Shown here: positions 1 through 7,445 of the stretch, in pieces
Numbering within the stretch: position 1 is the stretch's first letter
Layout of the letters: every line of letters begins with the position of its first letter
Origin: an uncultured Porphyromonadaceae bacterium
Lineage (GTDB): Bacteria > Bacteroidota > Bacteroidia > Bacteroidales > UBA11471
Assembly (NCBI GenBank): GCA_900547555.1
Contig: URHG01000026.1
Coordinates: forward strand, 1 to 32,534
Direction: 5' to 3'
DNA length: 32,534 nucleotides
The notes under the pieces: generated by a model
The model's input: the letters and a program-made list of their open reading frames with translations, nothing else
The model's database searches: none
What the model was told of the DNA's origin: nothing
Translations under genes and position numbers: made by a program

Positions 1-1
1 C

Positions 2-1249
2 CTGGATGCAAACGAAAATCCGTACAATACGCCTCACAACCGTTATCCGGACCCTATGCAGTGTGAACTGAAAACATTGTTGTCGAAAATTAAGAAAGTA
101 TCTCCCGAACATATTTTTCTCGGAAACGGCAGTGATGAAGCCATCGACTTGGTCTTTCGTGCTTTCTGTGAACCGGGTAAAGATAATGTAGTAGCTATTG
201 ATCCTACCTATGGAATGTATCAGGTTTGTGCCGATGTAAACGATGTGGAATATCGGAAAGTATTGTTGGATGATGACTTCCAATTCTCTGCTGACAAATT
301 GCTGGCAGCTACCGACGAGCATACCAAACTGATTTTCCTTTGTACGCCTAATAATCCTACCGGGAAGGTTATCCCTTACGGGCAGATTGAGCGGTTGTGT
401 GGGGAGTTTCAGGGAATGGTGATCGTCGACGAGGCCTATATCGATTTTACAGACGCACCTTCTGCGGTGCATTTATTGGATAAATACCGGAATGTCGTTG
501 TTTTGCAGACTCTGTCGAAAGCTTGGGGAATGGCAGGATTGCGTTTGGGGATAGGCTTAGCCGATCCGGAAGTAGTCGGAATATTGAATCGGGTGAAAGC
601 TCCTTATAATATCGGGGGGCTGACCCAACAGACCGCTTTGGCCCTTCTCCGGCAATATGATCTTTTCCAGAATCGGCGGACTGGGATTATCCTCGAACGG
701 GAGCGTTTGATCCGGGAATTGAGAGGGTTGGGTATATTCCGGCGAGTATATGATTCGGAAGCCAATTTTATATTGGTCATCACTGAATTTTGTCAGAAGT
801 TAAAAGCTAAAGGATTCACTTCTATTGGCAGTGAAAACAATCTTGCATTGTTTATGGGAGACTTTACAGGTCGTAATGCAACTATAGGTGTAACAGCTAC
901 AGATGATGGGAAAAGTGTATTTGCCGTAGCTGTGTTGTTTGACCCAAGTGGTGAATGGAATACGCTTGTTAATACTTATAACTATTATAAAGATTTATAC
1001 ACCCGAAAATATGGCAATCCGACTATTTCAAAAGAGAAGAACCCTGCCCATTCGGATTCCAATACAGCTTTAATGGCAGAAGTTCATCAAGGAACTGTTG
1101 TTTGGGGTAGTGCTTGGGAGGTAACAGGAGGAAACATTGAATTATCGATAGAAAAAACTTCTGGTATTTATGAGGGTATGGTAATGATTCGTTATCGTGA
1201 TTCTCAAAATGTAGAAACTAAAATTCAAAAAGATTTAGAGGATATTTAG
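2..1249 (+). CDS. hisC: Chimeric gene: 5'-truncated hisC (histidinol-phosphate aminotransferase) joined in frame to the tail of an unrelated secreted protein
   Basis: The frame is open from the first bases of the window (LDANENPYN, typical of HisC), so the true start lies upstream. Codons up to about 775 encode a PLP fold-type I aminotransferase: CTPNNPTGK, then VDEAYIDF, then TLSKAWGMAGLRLG with the PLP lysine codon at 518-520. HisC converts histidinol phosphate and 2-oxoglutarate to imidazole-acetol phosphate and glutamate in histidine synthesis. After ANFILV the sequence stops resembling HisC. The expected last 55-60 residues, including the phosphate-binding arginine of the LRITVG-type motif, are absent. 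The remaining ~155 residues (ITEFCQKLKAKGF to KDLEDI) resemble secreted Bacteroides proteins of unknown function, here without their signal peptide. The product is probably not an active HisC. No hisB follows. A real recombination or an assembly join are both possible. Confidence 0.85.
   Translation: MDANENPYNTPHNRYPDPMQCELKTLLSKIKKVSPEHIFLGNGSDEAIDLVFRAFCEPGKDNVVAIDPTYGMYQVCADVNDVEYRKVLLDDDFQFSADKLLAATDEHTKLIFLCTPNNPTGKVIPYGQIERLCGEFQGMVIVDEAYIDFTDAPSAVHLLDKYRNVVVLQTLSKAWGMAGLRLGIGLADPEVVGILNRVKAPYNIGGLTQQTALALLRQYDLFQNRRTGIILERERLIRELRGLGIFRRVYDSEANFILVITEFCQKLKAKGFTSIGSENNLALFMGDFTGRNATIGVTATDDGKSVFAVAVLFDPSGEWNTLVNTYNYYKDLYTRKYGNPTISKEKNPAHSDSNTALMAEVHQGTVVWGSAWEVTGGNIELSIEKTSGIYEGMVMIRYRDSQNVETKIQKDLEDI
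765..790. other. Junction between hisC and the AT-rich island
   Basis: HisC similarity ends around codon GTC at 776-778 and an unrelated reading frame continues without a stop. Base composition changes at the same place, from balanced to clearly AT-rich, and stays AT-rich until about 4990. No target duplication, transposase or integrase is visible beside the joint, and the missing hisC 3' end is not found elsewhere in the window. The exact base cannot be set without an intact reference hisC. Confidence 0.7.
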
Positions 1250-1265
1250 TATCCAATGTATGCGA

Positions 1266-1297
1266 CTTATTCAAAATGTATCTGGTACATGAATAAG
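1266..1297 (+). other. Hairpin after the chimeric gene
   Basis: CTTATTCA (1266-1273) pairs perfectly with TGAATAAG (1290-1297). An inner stem ATGTA/TACAT (1276-1280 with 1286-1290) closes a five-base loop. It lies 17 bases after the stop at 1249. No T-run follows, so it is not a clear intrinsic terminator; an mRNA 3'-end or processing hairpin is possible. Confidence 0.4.
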
Positions 1298-1339
1298 AAA
1301 TACAATCCGTTAATTGTCAAATAATAACATAACAGAATT

Positions 1340-1999
1340 ATGAAAAAGCTTTTCGTATTATTCGCTTTAATGGTTATAGCTTTTACATCATATGCTCAAG
1401 TCTATAAAATGTATAAGACTCGGAACTATCATAATCAACTTCGCTTAAATACAATGACAGGCGAAGTACAACAAATTCAAGATGATGGTCAGTCTTGGGA
1501 AATTTGTAGTGCGAGAGAAATTTTAGGAGATAAAGAAGGACGATTTCGCCTTTATGAAACACAGAATATGTGGACATTCATAATGCTTGATACATATACA
1601 GGTAAGAATTGGCAAGTCCAGTTTAGTGTCAAGGGTGAGGATTACATGTTTGCTGCACCAATCAACATATTTTCTCTTGCATATCCTGAGAAGTCGTCAA
1701 ATTGGACTAATAGATTTCAGATGTTTGCCACTGACAACATGTGGACATTTATATTGTTGGACTCATATAATGGACGACTATGGCAAGTTCAATATAGTAC
1801 ACAAGATTTAGACAACCTATTTTGTATTCCTATAAATAAATACGAATTAGTAGAAAATAACGAAAGGTGTATATTCTCTATTCAGCCACTGACAAGTATG
1901 TATCAATACTATCTTATAAACGATAATACAGGTGATATGTGGAAATTTCAGTGGAGTACTAAGGGGGATGATTATAGATGGATTGAAAGATTCAGATAA
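1340..1999 (+). CDS. Small secreted protein with four WQVQ-type repeats, function unknown
   Basis: This 219-residue protein opens with a clear signal peptide (MKKLFVLFALMVIAFTSYAQ), cleaved near residue 19 or 20. The mature part consists of about four related units near residues 21-55, 69-102, 125-160 and 177-213. They share the pattern 'F.(8)MWTFI.LD.Y.G..WQVQ(F/Y)S'; units 2 and 3 are closest, unit 1 is the most divergent. Aromatic-rich short beta repeats of this kind suggest a beta-propeller or beta-sheet surface protein, but I do not recognise a named family. The start is the only Met in front of the signal peptide. No Shine-Dalgarno is visible, as is usual in Bacteroidales. It ends 14 bases before the helicase gene and is likely co-transcribed with it. 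Codon use is AT-rich like its neighbours. An export role is inferred from the signal peptide only. Confidence 0.75.
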   Translation: MKKLFVLFALMVIAFTSYAQVYKMYKTRNYHNQLRLNTMTGEVQQIQDDGQSWEICSAREILGDKEGRFRLYETQNMWTFIMLDTYTGKNWQVQFSVKGEDYMFAAPINIFSLAYPEKSSNWTNRFQMFATDNMWTFILLDSYNGRLWQVQYSTQDLDNLFCIPINKYELVENNERCIFSIQPLTSMYQYYLINDNTGDMWKFQWSTKGDDYRWIERFR

Positions 2000-2013
2000 A
2001 TATTACTTCCAAT

Positions 2014-4629
2014 ATGCAGCCATTGTTCATTTGGGTAATTTGTATAATTGCTATTTCGGTTATTGTAATAGCGATGGTACGAACACGCCTAAAAAACAAA
2101 TCCAAAGAGCTTGCAGAAAAGCTAAACCATATATCTGCATATAGCGAGAAATCAAATTATGAGCAAGCAAAAGAGAGATTATCGGCTCTTAAGGAGGGGG
2201 CGTTTATAGATATTCCCTCAGACTTAAATAATGGCTTTTATGGCAGGGTAATCTCCGCAACGCAAGAAAAAGATTTCATCAATCATTATAAGGTACATTT
2301 CCAAGAGGCATATTCACTTCTGAAGAAACTTAAAGCCTTTAACATCACTCCATCAGAAACCATATCCAAATTCATTAACGACTTTGGAAGAATCAACAAA
2401 CTTGTAAAACAACATAATGATGGTGTTATAACCTTTCTACTTGACACGCACAGGGACTTTTTCGACCATTGCCTAAAATACCCATTAGACAAGCAACAAA
2501 GACGCTCAATTGTTTCAGAAGAGGATAATTGTTTAGTAGTCAGCAGTGCAGGTAGTGGTAAAACCTCTTCAATTGTCGGTAAGGTTAAATATCTCACCGA
2601 AATCAAGGGTATAGCACCTGAAAGAATTTTACTTATCAGTTATACCAACAAAGCAGCAGCCGAACTAACCGAAAGAATGGCGACCAATGGATTGAAAGGT
2701 TACACATTCCATAAGTTAGCCATTGATATTATAGGCAAAACGACAGGTACAAAACCATCTATTTGCGACAATACAGATTCATTGTTTGTAGATATATATC
2801 ACAAATTGTTAGATAAATCGTCTTTCAAGAAAAGTATAGTGGAATACTTTATTGATTACCAAACGAATGAAGCTGATTGGGAACAACGCAAGAATGAAAG
2901 ACGGGAGCAATTATCAGGACTAAAGAATGTGCAGCTAAAGGCGATGTTCCCCGATATGGACGGCAGAGCCATATATGTGAGAAGTGAACAAGAACAAAAA
3001 ATATGTTTTGCTTTGTCCTCGCTGGGAGTGAAATTCAGATATGAAGAACCATACGAACATCAATTAGCAGATGAGATGCACTCACAATATCGTCCCGACT
3101 TCTCAATATATTTTAAGCAAGGAGGAGTAACCAAACGCATCTATCTTGAACATTTCGGAGTTGATGAACACGGGCTTGTTCCTGCTTGGTTCGCAAAAGA
3201 TAAGGGTATAACCTACGAAGAAGCCAATCAGAAATACAATGATGGTATAACTTGGAAGAAAACTGCTCACGAGAAATTTGGCACACAACTTTTAGTAACA
3301 TCAAGTGCAGATTTCCATTATTCTGATATTAGGGATAAACTCCGTAAACTATTAGCTGAAGCAGGTGTACCAATTCAAGAAAAGACCGATGAGGAGTTAT
3401 ACGATTTAGTACTACCCAAAGGCAGCAAGCAGGAAAAGGCGTTTATACGACTTGTTGTTACTTTCGTTACATTGGTAAAATCAAGTTGTAAATCAGTTAA
3501 AGAGGTTTTAAAACAAGCCAAAAATGCAGATGATGAACGAAGTGTGTTTATCATCAAGAATATATTTCAACCTGTATATGAACGCTACATAAATGCGTTA
3601 AGCGATAGTAACCAAATTGATTTTACCGATGCTATTCTTCAAGCCACTGAGATATGTCGTACTTCACACCCTGTTGAATATGATTATATCATAGTGGATG
3701 AGTTTCAAGATATATCTGTTGACCGTTACAACTTCTTGAAAGTATTGCGAGAGGGTAATCCTCCTGCAAAGTTGTATTGTGTGGGTGATGATTGGCAGTC
3801 TATTTATCGTTTTTCGGGAAGTGATATGGCTCTATTCAATCAATTCCCCGAATATTTTGGAGCAACGGAGATAAACAAGATTGAAACTACATACAGGTTT
3901 GGAGAGCCTTTGGTTTCTTTATCGTCGAACTTTATACAACGCAATAAAGCCCAAATACAAAAGAATATCCATTCGTTCAGCTCAGAAATGAGAACCGAGT
4001 TGGAATTCTATGCTTATGATAGACGAGATTACTGCAATACGATAGGGCAACTTGTGGCTTCTATTCCATCGGATAAATCAATATTCCTATTGGGGCGTTA
4101 CTCTTTTGATGATTACTACCTCTCTTTTATGTACCAATCAATTAAAGAGGGTAATAGATTCTACTATGTGATAGGAGGACGAAAAATAGAGTTTTTAACC
4201 GTACATAAGTCAAAAGGTCTTGAAGCGAATTATGTAATACTCTTACAATGCAATAAAGATACATACGGTTTCCCATCACAGGTGAGTGACGACCCTGTGC
4301 TTAACTATGTGCTCACTAAGAGCGACCAATTCCCATACGGAGAAGAAAGAAGATTATTCTATGTTGCAATAACAAGGGCTAAGATAAAAACGCTTGTATT
4401 ATACGATAAGCGTTTCCCGTCTGTATTTGTGGATGAATTCTTGCACCCCGAAAAGGTGTCAGAAGAAAGCTATGTAAAGCACCCTAACGCCAATAAAAGA
4501 TGGACAAGAAGTGCAGACCAATTTTTATTGAAACTGCACAATGAAGGTAAGAGTGTCAAATATATTGCAAACAAAATGGGTAGAAGTCAAACTTCGATTG
4601 TAATGCGATTAAACAAACTAAAAAAATAG
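2014..4629 (+). CDS. Membrane-anchored HelD-like (helicase IV) SF1 helicase with nuclease-like insertion
   Basis: This 871-residue UvrD/Rep-type SF1A helicase is closest in pattern to E. coli helicase IV (HelD). The motifs are complete: Walker A SSAGSGKTS (~176-184), Ia SYTNKAAAELTERM, II IVDEFQDIS (~560), III CVGDDWQSIYRFSGSD (~590), IV TTYRFGEP, V LTVHKSKGLEA (~726) and VI EERRLFYVAITRA (~776). Three extra parts stand out. Residues 4-22 (LFIWVICIIAISVIVIAMV) are a hydrophobic segment followed by RTRLKNKSK, predicting an inner-membrane anchor with the enzyme in the cytoplasm. Residues ~320-450 between the helicase motifs contain YRPDF (Asp362) and YLEHFG (Glu379), resembling a PD-(D/E)XK fold. 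The last ~45 residues (RWTRSADQFLL to SIVMRLNKL) look like a helix-turn-helix or Myb-type DNA-binding tail. A role in repair or phage defence is plausible but unproven. It follows the WQVQ gene by 14 bases in the AT-rich island. Confidence 0.88.
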   Translation: MQPLFIWVICIIAISVIVIAMVRTRLKNKSKELAEKLNHISAYSEKSNYEQAKERLSALKEGAFIDIPSDLNNGFYGRVISATQEKDFINHYKVHFQEAYSLLKKLKAFNITPSETISKFINDFGRINKLVKQHNDGVITFLLDTHRDFFDHCLKYPLDKQQRRSIVSEEDNCLVVSSAGSGKTSSIVGKVKYLTEIKGIAPERILLISYTNKAAAELTERMATNGLKGYTFHKLAIDIIGKTTGTKPSICDNTDSLFVDIYHKLLDKSSFKKSIVEYFIDYQTNEADWEQRKNERREQLSGLKNVQLKAMFPDMDGRAIYVRSEQEQKICFALSSLGVKFRYEEPYEHQLADEMHSQYRPDFSIYFKQGGVTKRIYLEHFGVDEHGLVPAWFAKDKGITYEEANQKYNDGITWKKTAHEKFGTQLLVTSSADFHYSDIRDKLRKLLAEAGVPIQEKTDEELYDLVLPKGSKQEKAFIRLVVTFVTLVKSSCKSVKEVLKQAKNADDERSVFIIKNIFQPVYERYINALSDSNQIDFTDAILQATEICRTSHPVEYDYIIVDEFQDISVDRYNFLKVLREGNPPAKLYCVGDDWQSIYRFSGSDMALFNQFPEYFGATEINKIETTYRFGEPLVSLSSNFIQRNKAQIQKNIHSFSSEMRTELEFYAYDRRDYCNTIGQLVASIPSDKSIFLLGRYSFDDYYLSFMYQSIKEGNRFYYVIGGRKIEFLTVHKSKGLEANYVILLQCNKDTYGFPSQVSDDPVLNYVLTKSDQFPYGEERRLFYVAITRAKIKTLVLYDKRFPSVFVDEFLHPEKVSEESYVKHPNANKRWTRSADQFLLKLHNEGKSVKYIANKMGRSQTSIVMRLNKLKK

Positions 4630-4670
4630 TCGAACTTTTTCTTTGATGTACCTTGTGTACATCGGACTAT
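4626..4670 (+). terminator. Possible terminator or hairpin after the helicase gene
   Basis: GATGTAC (4645-4651) and GTACATC (4657-4663) form a perfect 7-bp stem with a five-base loop. ATAGTC at the stop codon (4626-4631) can pair with GACTAT (4665-4670) as an outer stem. The following bases are T-rich but interrupted (TCTATTATTTTT), so termination is only moderately supported. The rest of the 4630-4999 gap is AT-rich and holds the promoter-like site described separately; I see no gene in it. Confidence 0.4.
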
Positions 4671-4900
4671 TCTATTATTTTTGTACACAGAAACGAGTTA
4701 CTTGAAAGCAATTCAAGGTAGAACGCAGCAGATTGTACCGTTGCCAAGTCATTACCTCAAAAACGGGTAATTATCCCAAAGTCCTTTGTATAAGGTACTA
4801 ACAGAAGTTTTCCAGAATTACCAAAAAAAATACTGGCATCTCCTGTTTTTCAAAGAGTGGAAAGTATTAAAAAAACCTGCTCTGTAACACATTTCATAAA

Positions 4901-4930
4901 TTGCTTTTATCGATTATTTTCTCTACTTTG
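4901..4930 (+). promoter_or_regulatory. Bacteroides-type promoter for fusA2
   Basis: TTG at 4901-4903 and TACTTTG at 4924-4930 are 20 bases apart. They resemble the Bacteroides sigma-ABfr consensus (-33 TTTG, -7 TAnnTTTG), with the -7 box one base short. This would give an untranslated leader of roughly 60 bases before the ATG at 5000. In Bacteroides thetaiotaomicron the fusA2 gene is activated by the carbon-starvation regulator Cur; I could not identify a binding site for it here. Confidence 0.45.
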
Positions 4931-4999
4931 CGCTTCGTATCGTAAAAACACAACGATACCCGAGAAAAACACATTTTTTACCTTTAAATCTGATATTCC

Positions 5000-7156
5000 A
5001 TGAAAGTGTATCAATCCAACGAAATCAAAAACATCGCCCTCTTGGGCAGTAAAGGTTCGGGAAAGACCACGCTCGCAGAAGCCATGCTCTACGAGTGTGG
5101 GGTTATAAAACGCAGAGGTTCTGTCGAGGCACAGAACACGGTTACCGACTATTTTCCGGTAGAGAAAGAGTATGGATACTCGGTTTTCTCTACCGTTTTT
5201 TATGCCGAGTTTTTAAACAAGAAGCTGAATGTCATCGACTGTCCGGGAGCCGACGATTTTATCGGCGGTGCTCTTACAGCCATGAATGTTACCGATACGG
5301 GTGTTATCGTCATCGATTCGCAATACGGTGTTGAAGTAGGTACTCAAAATATCTTCCGCTATACCGAAGAGATGCAAAAACCCGTCATTTTTGCCATGAA
5401 CCAACTCGACGGAGAAAAAGCCGATTACGATGCCGTCATCGAGCAACTCCGAGAAGACTTCGGCAGCAAAGTCGTGCCGATACAATACCCCATCGTCTGT
5501 GGACCCAATTTCAACGCCATGATCGATGTCCTGCTTATGAAAATGTACAGTTGGGGTCCCGACGGCGGAACTCCGACCATATCGGATATACCGGCCGACC
5601 AAAAAGAGAAAGCCCTCAAACTGCATAAACAACTGGTCGAAGCCGCCGCAGAAAACGACGAGGCATTGATGGAAAAATTCTTCGACAAAGGCACTCTTAC
5701 CGAAGACGAAATGCGGGAAGGTATCCGCAAAGGGCTTATCACCCGCGATATTTTCCCCGTATTCTGTGTAAGCGCGTTACGCGACATGGGTGTGCGCCGC
5801 ATGATGGAGTTCCTCGGAAACGTGGTTCCTTTTGTTACCGACATGCCCAAACCCGTTTCTCACGATGGTACCGAAGTCGCCCCCGACCCCGAAGGCCCTA
5901 CCAGCCTTTATTTCTTCAAAACGACCGTCGAACCGCATATCGGAGAGGTTTCGTACTTCAAGGTTATGTCGGGAAAAGTACACGAGGGAGACGACCTACA
6001 AAATATGAATCGAGGCAGCAAAGAACGTATCGCCCAGCTGAGTTGCGTATGCGGACAAATACGTACCAAAGTCGACGAACTCGTAGCCGGAGATATAGGT
6101 GCAACCGTAAAACTGAAAGATGTACGCACCGGTAATACGCTGAACGAGAAAGGTTGCGAATACATCTTCGACCTGATGAAATTCCCCAATTCGAAAATAC
6201 AACGCGCCATAAAACCCGTCAATGAGGCCGATGCCGAAAAACTGAACGAGATTCTGGTACGCATGCACGAAGAAGACCCGACATGGATCGTCGAGCAATC
6301 GAAAGAACTGAAACAAACGATCGTATCGGGACAAGGCGAATTCCACCTGCGCACCCTCAAATGGCGCATCGAAAACAATGAAAAGCTGATGGTCGAATTC
6401 CAAGAACCACGCATCCCTTACCGGGAAACCATCACCAAAGCCGCCCGAGCCGATTACCGACACAAAAAGCAATCGGGTGGTGCCGGACAATTCGGCGAAG
6501 TACATCTCATCATCGAGCCTTATTATGAAGGCATGCCGGCACCCGAAAGTTATAAATTCGGCAATCAGGAATTCAAGATGAATGTCCGCGACACACAGAC
6601 AATCGACCTCGACTGGGGTGGGAAACTGGTATTTGTGAACTGTATCGTAGGTGGTGCTATCGACGCCCGTTTCCTCCCGGCCATTCTCAAAGGATTGATG
6701 GACCGCATGGAACAAGGGCCTCTCACAGGCTCGTATGCCCGCGACGTACGCGTATGTGTTTATGACGGAAAGATGCACCCCGTAGACTCAAATGAAATTT
6801 CATTCCGCCTCGCCGGACGCAATGCTTTCAGTGAGGCTTTCAAAAATGCAGGCCCCAAAATTCTTGAACCGGTATATGACGTCGAAGTTCTCGTCCCATC
6901 GGACAAAATGGGAGATGTCATGAGCGATCTGCAAGGTCGCCGTGCCATCATCATGGGCATGGAAAGCGTCAAAGGTTTTGAAAAAATCATCGCCAAAGTT
7001 CCATTGAAAGAGATGGCAACCTACTCGACCGCCCTCAGTTCCATTACAGGAGGACGCTCGTCGTTCAACATGAAATTCTCGTCATACGAACTGGTTCCCG
7101 GCGATATACAAGAAAAACTGCTGAAAGAATACGAAGCTACTCAAACGGAAGAATAA
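5000..7156 (+). CDS. fusA2: Elongation factor G2 (EF-G paralogue with degenerate GTPase motifs)
   Basis: The 718 residues have the full EF-G layout: G domain, domain II (~300-390), domain III (~400-480), domain IV with GGAGQFGEVHLIIEP and domain V ending near GMESVKGF. It differs from canonical EF-G at the nucleotide site. The P-loop is GSKGSGKTT (16-24). Switch I lacks the RGITI motif (YGYSV instead). The DTPGH motif reads DCPGA, with Ala84 where the catalytic His should be. NKMD reads NQLD (134-137). These changes match Bacteroides EF-G2, which has been reported to translocate ribosomes without GTP hydrolysis and to support translation and gut colonisation during carbon starvation. It should act on ribosomes in the cytoplasm. 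The ATG at 5000 places the P-loop at the normal distance from the N-terminus. It is a single-gene unit with its own promoter-like site and a strong terminator. Confidence 0.93.
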   Translation: MKVYQSNEIKNIALLGSKGSGKTTLAEAMLYECGVIKRRGSVEAQNTVTDYFPVEKEYGYSVFSTVFYAEFLNKKLNVIDCPGADDFIGGALTAMNVTDTGVIVIDSQYGVEVGTQNIFRYTEEMQKPVIFAMNQLDGEKADYDAVIEQLREDFGSKVVPIQYPIVCGPNFNAMIDVLLMKMYSWGPDGGTPTISDIPADQKEKALKLHKQLVEAAAENDEALMEKFFDKGTLTEDEMREGIRKGLITRDIFPVFCVSALRDMGVRRMMEFLGNVVPFVTDMPKPVSHDGTEVAPDPEGPTSLYFFKTTVEPHIGEVSYFKVMSGKVHEGDDLQNMNRGSKERIAQLSCVCGQIRTKVDELVAGDIGATVKLKDVRTGNTLNEKGCEYIFDLMKFPNSKIQRAIKPVNEADAEKLNEILVRMHEEDPTWIVEQSKELKQTIVSGQGEFHLRTLKWRIENNEKLMVEFQEPRIPYRETITKAARADYRHKKQSGGAGQFGEVHLIIEPYYEGMPAPESYKFGNQEFKMNVRDTQTIDLDWGGKLVFVNCIVGGAIDARFLPAILKGLMDRMEQGPLTGSYARDVRVCVYDGKMHPVDSNEISFRLAGRNAFSEAFKNAGPKILEPVYDVEVLVPSDKMGDVMSDLQGRRAIIMGMESVKGFEKIIAKVPLKEMATYSTALSSITGGRSSFNMKFSSYELVPGDIQEKLLKEYEATQTEE

Positions 7157-7213
7157 CTCATGCCAATGGTGTCATAACACGTCGAAATCCCGCATTAGTT
7201 AAATTAATAAAAA

Positions 7214-7241
7214 AAGCCACCTTTTTTACGGGTGGCTTTTT
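7214..7241 (+). terminator. Intrinsic terminator of fusA2
   Basis: AAGCCACC (7214-7221) pairs perfectly with GGTGGCTT (7231-7238) around a nine-base loop and runs into a T-tract (7237-7241). It sits 57 bases after the fusA2 stop. Confidence 0.9.
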
Positions 7242-7257
7242 GCAATTAAACAGTTGT

Positions 7258-7326
7258 TTGTTAATTTAGCACCGAATTGTTAAACAGGAGAGATTCTAAA
7301 AAAGTTATTTGTTTTGTTAAACAAAA
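7258..7326 (+). promoter_or_regulatory. Triplicated TTGTTAA motif upstream of the sensor kinase gene
   Basis: TTGTTAA occurs at 7258-7264, 7277-7283 and 7314-7320; the last two are extended to TTGTTAAAC. Starts are 19 and 37 bases apart, close to two and three and a half helical turns. The third copy lies in a perfect palindrome TTTTGTT-A-AACAAAA (7312-7326). Repeated half-sites ahead of a two-component operon suggest an operator, possibly for autoregulation by the encoded OmpR-type regulator. This is inference, and AT-rich DNA makes such matches easier by chance. Confidence 0.35.
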
Positions 7327-7445
7327 AGAGGTTTCGGATTGTTTATCGAAAAAAATACTGAAAAAGCGGACGTTTTTCTAAAATTATCTCGACGGATATT
7401 TCAAAAGAACGTACCGCCAAGACTCCGAAAGGCAAGTATAATCGT

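Noticed and set aside
4630..4770. Open frame ending LKAIQGRTQQIVPLPSHYL then KNG and stop
   Set aside because: It has no start codon in a sensible place and begins at the helicase stop; it could be a remnant of a lost gene, but I recognise no family and cannot support it.
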